This document shows positions 28,553-37,877 of a stretch of DNA of 64,000 nucleotides, piece by piece. Both the position numbers and the translations under genes were made by a program. Under the pieces are notes generated by a model that saw only the letters and a list, made by a program, of their open reading frames with translations, was not told where the DNA came from and did no database searches. Source of the DNA: Micromonospora sp. R77 (lineage in GTDB: Bacteria > Actinomycetota > Actinomycetes > Mycobacteriales > Micromonosporaceae); the NCBI RefSeq assembly GCF_022747945.1, contig NZ_JALDST010000001.1, forward strand, positions 2,728,001 through 2,792,000, written 5' to 3'. Numbering within the stretch: the stretch's first letter is position 1; each line of letters opens with the position of its first letter.

Positions 28553-29551
28553 ATGGCCGTCAGCTCCACCGCCCGGAATCCCATGACCGACCCTGCCGTC
28601 GCCGGCGACCTGCACGTGCTGGTCCTCGCCGGTGGGCTCTCCTACGAGCGGGACGTCTCGCTCCGCTCCGGCCGTCGCGTGCTCGACGCCCTGCGGGCGG
28701 TTGGCGTGGAGGCCGAGCTGCGGGACGCGGACGTCGCGCTGCTGCCCGCGCTCGCCGCCGACCCGCCGGACGCGGTGGTGATCGCCCTGCACGGCGCCAC
28801 CGGCGAGGACGGCTCGCTGCGCGGCGTCCTCGACCTCTGCGACGTGCCCTACGTCGGCTGCGACGCCCGGGCGTCCCGACTCGCCTGGGACAAGCCGTCG
28901 GCGAAGGCGGTGCTCCGCGAGGCCGGCATCCCCACCCCGGACTGGGTGGCCCTGCCGCACGACCGGTTCTCGGAGCTCGGCGCGGTGGCGGTGCTGGACC
29001 GCATCGTCGACCGCCTCGGCCTGCCGCTGATGGTCAAGCCGGCGCAGGGCGGCTCCGGCCTGGGCGCCGCGGTGGTCCGGGACGCCGGGTCACTCCCGGC
29101 CGCGATGGTCGGCTGCTTCGCGTACGACCAGACCGCCCTCGTCGAGCGCTACGTGCCGGGCATGGACGTGGCGGTCTCCGTGGTGGACCTCGGCGACGGC
29201 CCGCAGGCGCTCCCGCCGGTCGAGATCGTCCCCCGCAACGGCGTCTACGACTACGCCGCCCGCTACACCGCCGGCCGGACCACCTGGCACGCCCCGGCCC
29301 GGCTGGACGACGAGGTGACCGGCCGGGTGGCCGAGGTGGCGCTCGCGGCCCACCGGGCGCTCGGTCTGCGGGACCTTTCCCGGGTGGACCTCATCGTCGA
29401 CGCGGCCGGGGAGCCACACGTGCTGGAGGTCAACGTCTCCCCGGGTCTGACGGAGACCTCCCTGCTGCCGTTGGCGGTCCAGGCCGCCGGGCTGGACCTC
29501 GGCCGGGTTCTCGGCTCGCTGGTCACCCGCGCGGCGGCCCGTCGGCCCTGA
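28553..29551 (+). CDS. ddl: D-alanine--D-alanine ligase family protein (ATP-grasp)
   Basis: A 332-residue ATP-grasp ligase. The N-terminal domain has LHVLVLAGGLSYERDVSLRS and VVIALHGATGEDGSLRGVLD. ATP binding is seen in LPLMVKPAQGGSGLGAAVVR and VERYVPGMDVAVSVVD, and the metal-binding end in HVLEVNVSPGLTETSLLPL. The NGVYDYAARYTAG segment matches the omega loop of Ddl enzymes. Length is at the low end of the family. An ATG 30 bases further in is an alternative start. Actinomycetes often have more than one Ddl-like gene, so I cannot say if this is the main peptidoglycan enzyme. Confidence 0.82.
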   Translation: MAVSSTARNPMTDPAVAGDLHVLVLAGGLSYERDVSLRSGRRVLDALRAVGVEAELRDADVALLPALAADPPDAVVIALHGATGEDGSLRGVLDLCDVPYVGCDARASRLAWDKPSAKAVLREAGIPTPDWVALPHDRFSELGAVAVLDRIVDRLGLPLMVKPAQGGSGLGAAVVRDAGSLPAAMVGCFAYDQTALVERYVPGMDVAVSVVDLGDGPQALPPVEIVPRNGVYDYAARYTAGRTTWHAPARLDDEVTGRVAEVALAAHRALGLRDLSRVDLIVDAAGEPHVLEVNVSPGLTETSLLPLAVQAAGLDLGRVLGSLVTRAAARRP

Positions 29552-29690
29552 CCGTTCCTCGGGCCTGACCGTTCCTCGGCCCAGGCCGCTCCTCGGGCCT
29601 GACCGTTCCTTGGGCCTGACGGCCCTTTCGGCCCTGGCGGCTCTTTCGACCCTGACAAGTCCCTCGGTTTGACTGGCCCTTGACCCTGAT
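29552..29690 (+). repeat. Degenerate tandem repeat after ddl
   Basis: About 140 bp of imperfect direct repeats with core CTGACCGTTCCTCGGGC. Three close copies are followed by diverged ones (CCTGACGGCCCTTTCGG, CTGGCGGCTCTTTCGACC, CCTGACAAGTCCCTCGG). The unit is about 17-20 bp. The region is non-coding, between convergent genes. I see no mobile element around it. Confidence 0.6.
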
Positions 29691-29727
29691 CGGCCCCCGG
29701 CCCGGGCCGCTGCTCGGATGGGGGCGG

Positions 29728-30513
<786 letters not shown>

Positions 30514-30619
30514 GACGCTGACCCTAACCGAGACGGCGACCGCTGTCCCTACCCGAATTCGCTTCGGGTCACCCGAGCCTCCGAGCGGATCGTCCTCCGT
30601 TTCAGCCTCGTCCACGAGG

Positions 30620-30764
30620 TTGTCCACAGGGTGCTGAGATCACCACCACACCGCGTCATCCACAGGTCAGCATGCGTTTTTACGCGGGGTTTCACGTGAA
30701 ACAGGGGTGGCCTGTGGAAAACCGCTGTGGATAACCGAGGGGTCGTGGCGACCCGTCATCCACA
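30620..30764. other. DnaA-box cluster left of parB
   Basis: TTGTCCACA at 30620-30628 and TGTGGATAA (complement of TTATCCACA) at 30726-30734 are exact boxes. TCATCCACA at 30656-30664 and 30756-30764 differ at one position, and TGTGGAAAA at 30713-30721 is weaker. About 10 kb from oriC. Confidence 0.65.
30689..30702. other. parS site
   Basis: Exact 14-bp palindrome GTTTCACGTGAAAC, the core of the actinobacterial ParB-binding site. One flank position of the 16-bp consensus (T at left) is G. Confidence 0.85.
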
Positions 30765-30913
30765 GCCCGTGATCCGTCCCGCCGGACCCTCTTTCCCTAA
30801 CGAACGAACCCGAGATCGGTACCGCCCAGGACCGAGGTTTCTGGGCCAGTCGGCGCGTACTCCGATTGCGCTCGTTCGGGTCGCCGCGTGAGACCGCGTC
30901 ACCGGCCGGCATC

Positions 30914-30927
30914 GTTTCACGTGGAAC
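30914..30927. other. Degenerate parS site
   Basis: GTTTCACGTGGAAC, one mismatch to the parS core. It is either a weak ParB site or a decayed copy. Confidence 0.5.
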
Positions 30928-31213
30928 ATGGCCGTTCCTGCGGGGCCGGACCGCACCATCCGGACGCCCGGCCTAACGCGCGTGGGGAACGGTCCGCATC
31001 TCGCGGACGAGGCGACCGATGCTTCCCGCGGTCAAGGGCGGCAGCGGCCCTGTGGCAGCTCCGCTCGTCGGCAGCGGCAGTGTTGGCCTTTCCCGAGTGG
31101 GTCAGTCGACGCCAAGCGCCCCGATCTGCGGTCGACGGAAACGCCCCCTCTGACGGCATCGCTGGTACAGGCTCGGTCGAGAGCGCGATCGCGGACCGGC
31201 GCCGCTTGGGCGC

Positions 31214-31227
31214 GTTTCACGTGAAAC
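31214..31227. other. parS site
   Basis: Exact core GTTTCACGTGAAAC in non-coding DNA, 43 bp from the next exact copy. Confidence 0.85.
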
Positions 31228-31256
31228 CGGGAACGTCGACAGCACCGCCGATACGC

Positions 31257-31270
31257 GTTTCACGTGAAAC
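31257..31270. other. parS site
   Basis: Exact core GTTTCACGTGAAAC. With the site at 31214 it forms a close pair (43 bp start to start, about four helical turns). Confidence 0.85.
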
Positions 31271-31496
31271 CGAGGAAGCCGGCCCGGGTAGCTGACGCAC
31301 GAGGCGTCCGAACGCCCTCAGCGGCACGCAGAGAGGCTGCCGTCCGGCGCGGGTGCCGCGGCCAGGCTCACCGCACTCCCGCCGCTGAGAAGCGCCCAGG
31401 CGAACACGAGTGCACTGCGACACTGGCACCCGCAGAGCCGAGGACCTTCACCTCGCCGGTGGGCAGGTTGCCGAGCGCCGCTACCGCCCTCGCACC

Positions 31497-31536
31497 GAGG
31501 TGCCGAGGTGCCGAGGTGCCGAGGTGCCGAGGCACC
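31497..31536 (+). repeat. Five-copy 8-bp tandem repeat
   Basis: GAGGTGCC repeated four times exactly plus a fifth changed copy (GAGGCACC). It is non-coding, about 145 bp past the end of parB. Function unknown. Confidence 0.8.
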
Positions 31537-31630
31537 ATCTCCGATGACCAATGGATTCGCCAAGTCGCCCGGGCACCGTTCGGAGCAGCCCGGTCCGGCG
31601 ACCTTCGCGGGACCTCCCGCACAAATGAAT

Positions 31631-31663
31631 CGGCCGCGTGCCCCGGTCAGGGGGACGCGGCCG
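31631..31663 (-). terminator. Terminator of the parAB operon
   Basis: A hairpin with a 9-bp outer stem (CGGCCGCGT/ACGCGGCCG), one G-G mismatch and a 4-bp inner CCCC/GGGG stem, loop 5 nt. It lies 18 bp past the parB stop on the minus strand. Confidence 0.7.
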
Positions 31664-31680
31664 AAAGCCGGACGGGTGGG

Positions 31681-32697
31681 TCACTCGCCGGGCTGTTCCT
31701 CCTCGGTGACCCCGATGATCCCCACGATCCGCTCCAGGTCGTCGACCGTGGCGAACTCAATGGTGATCTTGCCCTTGCTCCGGCCGATGTCGACCTTCAC
31801 CCGGGTGTCGAACCGGTCGGAGAGCCGGTCCGCCAGGTCGGTCAGGGCGGGTGCGTGCGGCTTCGAGCGCCGCTTGGCGGCGGGGGTCTTCGCCGGTCCG
31901 TCGGCCAGCGCCAACGCCACCAGTTCCTCGGTGGCGCGTACGGAGATGCCCTCGGCGACGATGCGCAGCGCGAGCTGCTCCTGCGCCTCCGCGTCGTCGA
32001 GGCTCAGCAGTGCCCGGGCATGGCCGGCGGAGAGCACCCCGGCGGCGACCCGGCGCTGCACCTGAGCCGGGAGGTTCATCAGCCGGATCGTGTTGGAGAT
32101 CTGGGGCCGGCTCCGGCCGATCCGCCGGGCCAGCTCTTCATGCGTGGCGCCGAACTCCTCGAGCAACTGCTGGTACGCCGCCGCCTCTTCCAACGGGTTC
32201 AGGTTGGCCCGGTGGATGTTCTCCAGCAACGCGTCCCGGAGCATCGCGTCGTCCTTGGTGTTCCGGACGATCGCGGGGATGTGCTCCCGGCCGACGGCCT
32301 GGGCCGCCCGCCAGCGCCGCTCACCCATGACAAGTTCGTACTTCTCGCCGTCGAGTTGGCGCACGACGATCGGCTGAAGGAAGCCGACCTCCTGGATGGA
32401 GGTCTTCAGCTCCTCCAGGGCCTCCTCGTCGAAGACCTGCCGAGGCTGCTTGGGATTCGGCAGGATCGCGTCGACCGGGATCTCGGCGAACTGCGCACCG
32501 GGCACCGGACTCAGCTGCGGACCGGTCTCCGCCGCCGGAGGCACGGGGGCCGGGACGGATGGTTCGGGGACGCCGGCCGTCGTCGCCGGGCCGGACGCCT
32601 CCGGCTCACCGTTCAGCGGAGCGGCGGGCTCCACCGGCGCGGTCGGGATGAGTGCCCCGAGCCCTCGGCCCAGACCGCCACGGGGACGGTTCTTCAT
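31681..32697 (-). CDS. parB: Chromosome partitioning protein ParB
   Basis: A 338-residue parS-binding CTPase. It begins [20 protein letters not shown], typical for chromosomal ParB, then has a Pro/Ala-rich linker. The N-terminal domain follows: [20 protein letters not shown] and the CTP-binding box [20 protein letters not shown]. The helix-turn-helix region [20 protein letters not shown] binds parS, and the C-terminus ([20 protein letters not shown]) dimerises. It binds the parS sites found on both sides of the gene, spreads, and works with ParA to move the origin. The gap to parA is 28 bp, so the two form an operon. Confidence 0.96.
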   Translation of the reverse strand: MKNRPRGGLGRGLGALIPTAPVEPAAPLNGEPEASGPATTAGVPEPSVPAPVPPAAETGPQLSPVPGAQFAEIPVDAILPNPKQPRQVFDEEALEELKTSIQEVGFLQPIVVRQLDGEKYELVMGERRWRAAQAVGREHIPAIVRNTKDDAMLRDALLENIHRANLNPLEEAAAYQQLLEEFGATHEELARRIGRSRPQISNTIRLMNLPAQVQRRVAAGVLSAGHARALLSLDDAEAQEQLALRIVAEGISVRATEELVALALADGPAKTPAAKRRSKPHAPALTDLADRLSDRFDTRVKVDIGRSKGKITIEFATVDDLERIVGIIGVTEEEQPGE

Positions 32698-32724
32698 GCG
32701 ACGCCTCCCAGCGACTTGTCCGCA

Positions 32725-34095
32725 CTACGCATTCCGGCTCACCGGCTCCTTGACGCCGCGCTCCGCGATTTCCTGGGCGGCTTCGAAGTAGCTCGTCGCC
32801 CCCCGCGATCCGGGATCGTAGGTCATGACGGACTGCCCGTAGCTGGGTGCCTCGGAGACCCGGACGTTGCGCGGGATGACGGCCTGGAGCACCTTGTCGC
32901 CGAAGTGGTTGCGGACGTCCTGCTCGACCGCGTCGGCCAGGCGGGTACGCCGGTCGTACATGGTGAGCAGGATGGTGGAGACCTCGAGCTGCGGGTTGAG
33001 GTGCTGGCGAACCAGGTTGATGTTGTTGATCAGCTGGTTGAGTCCTTCCAGCGCGTAGTACTCGCACTGGATCGGGATCAGCACCTCCTGCGCCGCCACG
33101 AGCGCGTTGACGGTGAGCAGACCGAGCGAGGGCGGGCAGTCGATGAAGACGTAGTCGAAGTGGCCGGGGTAGGCGGCGATGGCCCGGGCGAGCCGGGACT
33201 CCCGGGCGACCACGGAGACGAGTTCGATCTCCGCACCCGCCAGGTCGATGGTGGCCGGTACGCACCACAGGTTCGGGATGCCCTCGACCGCCTGCGCCAC
33301 CTCCTCCAACGGCACGCTGTCGATCAGGCAGTCGTAGACGTCCGGCACGCCGGTGTGGTGCGGGACGTTGAGCCCGGTGGAGGCGTTGCCCTGTGGGTCG
33401 AGGTCCACCACGAGTACCCGGTTGCCGTGCAGGGCCAGCGCCACCGCCAGGTTCACCGTGGTCGTGGTCTTCCCCACGCCGCCCTTCTGGTTCGCGACGC
33501 ACATGACCCGCGTCCGTTCCGGGCGAGGCATGGTCACTTCGCCACTCGGATTAAGGATCTGCACGGCGCGCATCGCCTCCATAGCCAACGGTGGGTCATC
33601 CTCTTCGCGCGTCGGGGTTTCACGTGAAACGTACGTGCTGGGGTCGGGGTCGGCACCGAAGCCGGCGGCTGATGGCGTGTCGCCCGGGAGCACGACGGCA
33701 GCGACGTCCGCAACCGAGTGCGGGGACGGCTGCTGGGGCACCACTGCGGCCACGCCGGTGGCGGGTGACTCGAACCGGGCAGCCGCCGCGGCGTTCCCTC
33801 GTACGGGCACCGGCCGGGAGGCGGCCACGTTGGCCGGCCGGCCGGTGGTCTCCTGCCCGTCCCGCACCGGCGGCAGATTCGCCGGAACCGACGCGGCCGG
33901 CCGGACCCCACCGACCACGGGCGGCTCCCGCCGGACGACAGGATCGCAGTTCTCGGGGCGTACCGAGGGGTCGCGGGAGTCCCCGTTCACCGGCCAGTCC
34001 TGGTGCTCGGTTTCACGTGAAACGGGTTCCGCGCCGGAGGGTCGCCCTCCCGGCCCGGTCACCCGTGGGTCGTCGTACCTACCGTCGTCATGCAC
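32725..34095 (-). CDS. parA: Chromosome partitioning ATPase ParA with long N-terminal extension
   Basis: A 456-residue Walker-type ATPase that moves ParB-parS complexes. The deviant Walker A motif is CVANQKGGVGKTTTTVNLAV (about 199-218), followed by VLVVDLDPQGNASTGLNVPH and FDYVFIDCPPSLGLLTVNAL. The first about 190 residues are a hydrophilic, probably disordered extension not present in short ParA proteins. Two parS sites lie inside it in the same codon phase and are translated as VSRET (residues 25-29 and 156-160). ATG 34095 is the first start of a frame with strong GC bias. An internal start near residue 172 cannot be excluded. Confidence 0.93.
   Translation of the reverse strand: MHDDGRYDDPRVTGPGGRPSGAEPVSRETEHQDWPVNGDSRDPSVRPENCDPVVRREPPVVGGVRPAASVPANLPPVRDGQETTGRPANVAASRPVPVRGNAAAAARFESPATGVAAVVPQQPSPHSVADVAAVVLPGDTPSAAGFGADPDPSTYVSRETPTREEDDPPLAMEAMRAVQILNPSGEVTMPRPERTRVMCVANQKGGVGKTTTTVNLAVALALHGNRVLVVDLDPQGNASTGLNVPHHTGVPDVYDCLIDSVPLEEVAQAVEGIPNLWCVPATIDLAGAEIELVSVVARESRLARAIAAYPGHFDYVFIDCPPSLGLLTVNALVAAQEVLIPIQCEYYALEGLNQLINNINLVRQHLNPQLEVSTILLTMYDRRTRLADAVEQDVRNHFGDKVLQAVIPRNVRVSEAPSYGQSVMTYDPGSRGATSYFEAAQEIAERGVKEPVSRNA
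33617..33630. other. parS site inside parA
   Basis: Exact core GTTTCACGTGAAAC within the parA reading frame, encoding VSRET at residues 156-160. Confidence 0.88.
34010..34023. other. parS site inside parA
   Basis: Exact core GTTTCACGTGAAAC near the 5' end of parA, encoding VSRET at residues 25-29. Confidence 0.88.
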
Positions 34096-34347
34096 CTGTC
34101 ATCCCTGCCCGCTCCGGATGGTCGGTCCGCACCCCGTCAATCGGCCGTACCCGTGCTCGCACCGCACGGCGTACGGCCCGTCGAGAACGGTCGGGGTCGG
34201 GTGCCACCCGGCACCGCCGTTCCACACTATCGACGCGCGGTCAGCCTACGGCGGACAGGCGTAGCGGGTCCACGTCGGGTTCTGATCGATCGGCCACCTC
34301 GCACCCTTTCCAACGACCGAACCGCCGGCCGGAAAGGCGTTACGCCA

Positions 34348-35799
34348 TCAGCGTTCCCGGCCACGATCCCCACGCTTGCGGCCACCCCGCGACCGCTTCG
34401 CCGCGGTCTTCTTACCCGCCGGTCCGACCACCCGCTCCCGCACGACCTCGATGACGGTGGCGGGCGGCTCGATCACGTCGACCCCGCACAGGTGCACCTG
34501 CGGCTCACTCCCACCGAGCTTGGCGACCGCCTCGGTGTGCTCCGCTGCCTCCTCGGCGGCGGACGCGCCCTTCAGCGCGATCAACCGTCCCTTCGGCACG
34601 ACCAGCGGGAGACACCAGGCGGCGAGCCGGTCCAGCGGCGCGACGGCCCGGGCGGTCACCACGTTCCCGCTCAGCGCGGGTCGCTCCCGCGTACCGGTGG
34701 CGGCTTCCTCGGCGCGCCCCCGGAACACCCGGACCATCTTCGTCAGGCCGAGTTCCTGCACCGCTTCGATGAGGAAGGAGGTCCGTCGGGCCAGCGGCTC
34801 GATCAGGGTGACGGTCAGGTCGGGCCGCGCGATCGCCAGCACCAGGCCGGGCAGCCCGGCGCCGGAACCCACGTCCAGCACGGTGGCACCCTCGGGAATC
34901 CGCTCGGCCAGCGCCGCGCAGTTGAGCAGGTGCCGCTCCCAGATCCTGGGGGCCTCACGGGGGCCGATCAGACCGCGGACCACGCCGTCCGTGGCCAGCA
35001 GTTCCGCGTACGCGGCGGCCAGGTCGAGCCGGTCGCCGAAGAGGGTACGGGCGGCCTCCGCCAACTCCGGTGGCAGCGTCACCTCCGACGCGGCGGGTGG
35101 CCCGACGGGCACCTCCCCGGCCGGCAGGTCAGCGGTGGCCTTGTCGTCGGCCGACGGTTCGTCGACACCGTCCGACGAGGACGCAGCGCGCTCCTCCACC
35201 CGAGCGGGCTCGACGGCCGGGCCGGACGACACTCCTGGAGCGACCACCTCCGGGCGATCGGCCGCACCCTCGGCACGCGCCACCCCGGTCCGACCCGGCG
35301 GAATCTCGGAACGCGCCGGCTCGGCCTGGCGCGACGAACCCTCCGAGCGGGCCCGCTCAGCCGCACCCGACGGGCCCTCGGAACGCGCCGGACCAGCCGC
35401 GCCCGACCGAGCCTCGGCACGGGCCCGCCCGGCTGCGTCCGAGGAGACGTTGGGACCGCTCGTACCGGTCCTGCTGGCCGAGCCGTCGGCGAAGGCGGGA
35501 CCGACCTCACCGGTGGGGGCGACGCGGCGCGCGGCCTCGGGCTGGGGCGAGGAGAACGCCGCGTCGACGGAGCCCGCCGGCGCGGCCGGGACGGCCCCGT
35601 CCGACGGGCTGGACGGCGTACCCGAGAAGGGTGCCTCCGGGGTCGTGGCCGGCGCCGCCGGTGCGGTCGGGGTGTGCTCCGCGTCCTCGGAGAAGAGTGG
35701 GGTGGCCGGGTCGCCGCGCTCGGGGCGGACAGGCGACGGCCCGGGCGGCGTGCCACCCGGGCCGGACACGGCACCCGCCGTGCTGTCGTCGTGGGTCAC
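34348..35799 (-). CDS. rsmG: 16S rRNA (guanine527-N7)-methyltransferase RsmG with long disordered N-terminus
   Basis: A 483-residue protein, about twice the usual RsmG length. The enzyme occupies the last about 240 residues: PRIWERHLLNCAALAERIPE, the SAM-binding TVLDVGSGAGLPGLVLAIAR, TVTLIEPLARRTSFLIEAVQ and NVVTARAVAPLDRLAAWCLP. It ends in a basic tail (KRSRGGRKRGDRGRER). The first about 240 residues are low-complexity Ala/Pro/Ser/Glu with loose repeats of the type ARSEGPSGAAERARSEG. The frame and third-position bias run continuously to the ATG at 35799, four bases before the jag stop, so the extension appears to be translated. It methylates G527 of 16S rRNA, which affects streptomycin response. 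Confidence 0.9.
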   Translation of the reverse strand: MTHDDSTAGAVSGPGGTPPGPSPVRPERGDPATPLFSEDAEHTPTAPAAPATTPEAPFSGTPSSPSDGAVPAAPAGSVDAAFSSPQPEAARRVAPTGEVGPAFADGSASRTGTSGPNVSSDAAGRARAEARSGAAGPARSEGPSGAAERARSEGSSRQAEPARSEIPPGRTGVARAEGAADRPEVVAPGVSSGPAVEPARVEERAASSSDGVDEPSADDKATADLPAGEVPVGPPAASEVTLPPELAEAARTLFGDRLDLAAAYAELLATDGVVRGLIGPREAPRIWERHLLNCAALAERIPEGATVLDVGSGAGLPGLVLAIARPDLTVTLIEPLARRTSFLIEAVQELGLTKMVRVFRGRAEEAATGTRERPALSGNVVTARAVAPLDRLAAWCLPLVVPKGRLIALKGASAAEEAAEHTEAVAKLGGSEPQVHLCGVDVIEPPATVIEVVRERVVGPAGKKTAAKRSRGGRKRGDRGRER

Positions 35800-35803
35800 T
35801 CGA

Positions 35804-36385
35804 TCAGTCCGCCGGCCGGACGATGATGCGCCGGTTGGGCTCGACGCCCTCGGACTCGCTCTCCACGCCGCTCATCGCGTTGACGACGTCGTGGACGCAC
35901 TTACGCTCGAACGCGTTCATCGGCTCCAGGCGCACGGCCTCACCGTGCTCCTTGACCTTCTCGACGGCGTTCTTGGCGACCGCGGCGAGTTCCTTGCGGC
36001 GGTTGGCCCGGTAGCCACCGACGTCGAGCAGCAGGCGGCTCGGCGAACCGGTCTGCCGGAACACGGCGAGCCGGGCCAGCTCCTGGAGCGCCTCCAGGGT
36101 GGCACCGCGCTGACCGACCAGGTTCTGCAGGCCGGCACCGACCACCTCGACGACCGGGCGGCCACCGGCGACCAGCTCGTCGATGTCACCGTCGTAGTCG
36201 AGGATGTCGAGCAGACCCTCGACGTAGTCGGCGGCGATCTCGCTCTGCTGGAAGAGGTCGCTCTCGGCCGGGGACTTCTTCTCCCGGGTGCCCGCCTCCA
36301 CCTCGTCGGCGTCCTCGGTCACGGCGGCCGGCGTGGTCTCCTCGTCCAGGGACTGCTCGGCGCTGGGGATGCTGGTGTCGGTCAC
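35804..36385 (-). CDS. jag: R3H/KH RNA-binding protein Jag (KhpB)
   Basis: A 193-residue RNA-binding protein. After an acidic leader of about 45 residues comes the KH-like domain (EVVGAGLQNLVGQRGATLEA, with GxxG-like turns), then the R3H domain with RANRRKELAAVAKNAVEKVK and MNAFERKCVHDVVNAM. The Jag-N domain of Firmicutes is missing, as usual in actinobacteria. It starts at GTG 36385. It lies between yidC and rsmG on the same strand, the standard origin order, and is thought to bind small RNAs and affect cell growth. Confidence 0.93.
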   Translation of the reverse strand: MTDTSIPSAEQSLDEETTPAAVTEDADEVEAGTREKKSPAESDLFQQSEIAADYVEGLLDILDYDGDIDELVAGGRPVVEVVGAGLQNLVGQRGATLEALQELARLAVFRQTGSPSRLLLDVGGYRANRRKELAAVAKNAVEKVKEHGEAVRLEPMNAFERKCVHDVVNAMSGVESESEGVEPNRRIIVRPAD

Positions 36386-36599
36386 GGTCTCTTCTCCGTA
36401 CTCGCTCGGCCGGACCGTCGGGTCCGCTGGTCTCCCGGGGCCGGCAGGAGGTCCGGCCGGTGCCCACGGGCACGTCTGTACGGGCCAGTCTCGCCCGTGA
36501 CCGCGCTGCGCGCGGCGGTTCCGGACCGGCGCCGACCGTACGGTGGCTGCGCGGTGCCGGAGCCGGGCCGCCGCCGAGCTGGCAGCGGCCCGCAGGGGT

Positions 36600-37586
36600 T
36601 CAGCCCTGACGCTTGGCGGGCCGGCTCTTCTTCGGGTTCATCGGCTTCGCGCCCGGCTTCGGACCGGCCACCTTCGGGGCGGCCGGCTTGGCGGCGGGCA
36701 CCTGCGCGGCGGGCTTACGACCGAGCAGGCCACCGGTCTTGGCGGGCTGCGCTCCGGCGCGGGCCCCGGCGCCGGTCTTGGCGGTCACCAGCGGCGGGAA
36801 CTTGCGCAGCACCCACTGCTGCTGGCCGAGGGTGAAGAGGTTGTTGGTGACCCAGTAGATGATCACACCGATCGGGAAGATCGAGCCGGAGACCAGCAGC
36901 GAGACCGGGATGCCGTAGAGCATCAGCCGCTGGACCATCCGCTGCTGCGGGTCCTCTGCCCAGCCGGTCTTGAGGATCATCTGCCGGCTGGTCAGGTACG
37001 TCGTGGCAATCATGATCGCGACCAGGATGCCGGCCACGATCTTGACGGTGTGCCCGCTGGCGCCCAGCCGGGCCAGCTCGTCGGCGGTGGAGCCGAACTT
37101 GCCGGCGATCGGGGCGGTGAAGAGCTTGGCGTTCGCGGCGCTGTTGAACTGCTCGACGGTCCAGCCGTAGAGGGTCTTTCCGGCCTCGCTCTTGTCCGGG
37201 CTGAGCCGCCGCAGCGTGTGGAAGAGGCCGAGGAAGACCGGAATCTGGAGGAACATCGGAAGGCAGCCCATCAGCGGGTTGGCCTTTTCCTTCCGGTAGA
37301 GCTCCATCATCTCCTTCTGGAGCGTCTCCCGGTCACCCTTGTGCTTCTCCTGGAGCTCCTTGACCTTCGGCTGGAGCGCCTGCATGGCCCGCTGCGACTT
37401 GATCTGCTTCACGAAGACCGGGAACAGGATCACCCGGACCGTGACCACCAGGAAGATGATGGCCAGGATCCAGGACCAGTTCGTCCCGATCACCGCGTCG
37501 ACCGGCACCCCGATGGCGTTCCAGGCCGAGTGCCAGGTCAGCAGGATCCACGAGATCGCGTAGTAGACCCAGTCAAGACTGAACAA
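36600..37586 (-). CDS. yidC: Membrane protein insertase YidC
   Basis: A 328-residue insertase of the Oxa1/YidC/Alb3 family that helps proteins enter the inner membrane with or without SecYEG. It starts with TTG (FSLDWVYYAISWILLTWHSA) and has five hydrophobic segments. The cytoplasmic hairpin MQALQPKVKELQEKHKGDRE precedes the conserved NPLMGCLPMFLQIPVFLGLF, and VIIYWVTNNLFTLGQQQWVL is near the end. The tail is Lys/Pro/Ala-rich. Only 3 bp separate it from yidD upstream, so these are one operon. Confidence 0.95.
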   Translation of the reverse strand: MFSLDWVYYAISWILLTWHSAWNAIGVPVDAVIGTNWSWILAIIFLVVTVRVILFPVFVKQIKSQRAMQALQPKVKELQEKHKGDRETLQKEMMELYRKEKANPLMGCLPMFLQIPVFLGLFHTLRRLSPDKSEAGKTLYGWTVEQFNSAANAKLFTAPIAGKFGSTADELARLGASGHTVKIVAGILVAIMIATTYLTSRQMILKTGWAEDPQQRMVQRLMLYGIPVSLLVSGSIFPIGVIIYWVTNNLFTLGQQQWVLRKFPPLVTAKTGAGARAGAQPAKTGGLLGRKPAAQVPAAKPAAPKVAGPKPGAKPMNPKKSRPAKRQG

Positions 37587-37589
37587 TTC

Positions 37590-37877
37590 TCAGGCTCCAG
37601 TCACATCGGCACGGCGGTGACCGCCCGGCTCCGGCACCGGGTCGTGTCCACCTGGGTGAAAGGGGTGGCAGCGCGACAGCCGTCGGACCGTCAGCCAGGC
37701 TCCCCGGAGCGCGCCGTGCCGCGACAGCGCCTCGACGGCGTACGCACTGCACGACGGGTAGAACCGACAGCGGGCCGGCAGCGCCGGGCTTATCCACCGA
37801 CGGTACGCGATGACGGGGGCGATCAGCACTCGGGCACCGATAGAGCCCCGCCGCGGCGCGGCGCTCGTGCCGCTCAC
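37590..37877 (-). CDS. yidD: Membrane protein insertion efficiency factor YidD
   Basis: A 95-residue protein with the YidD/HlyA signature [20 protein letters not shown] (three cysteine-containing blocks with the later [19 protein letters not shown]). It supports YidC-dependent insertion. The GTG start overlaps the rnpA stop by 4 nt. The tail after the conserved part is short and His/Gly-rich. Confidence 0.93.
   Translation of the reverse strand: MSGTSAAPRRGSIGARVLIAPVIAYRRWISPALPARCRFYPSCSAYAVEALSRHGALRGAWLTVRRLSRCHPFHPGGHDPVPEPGGHRRADVTGA

Larger units (their letters stand above)
30514..31680. other. Non-coding ParB/DnaA-binding region between HIT-like gene and parB
   Basis: About 1.17 kb with no credible gene: the short frames here lack third-position GC bias and ribosome binding sites. 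It holds DnaA boxes at its left end, four parS-like sites (three exact), an 8-bp tandem repeat and the parB terminator. This is the main centromere-like stretch visible in the window. Confidence 0.7.

Noticed and set aside
31264..33627. 787-codon plus-strand frame opposite parA and parB
   Set aside because: Shadow frame: it covers intergenic parS DNA and has no domain or start signal.
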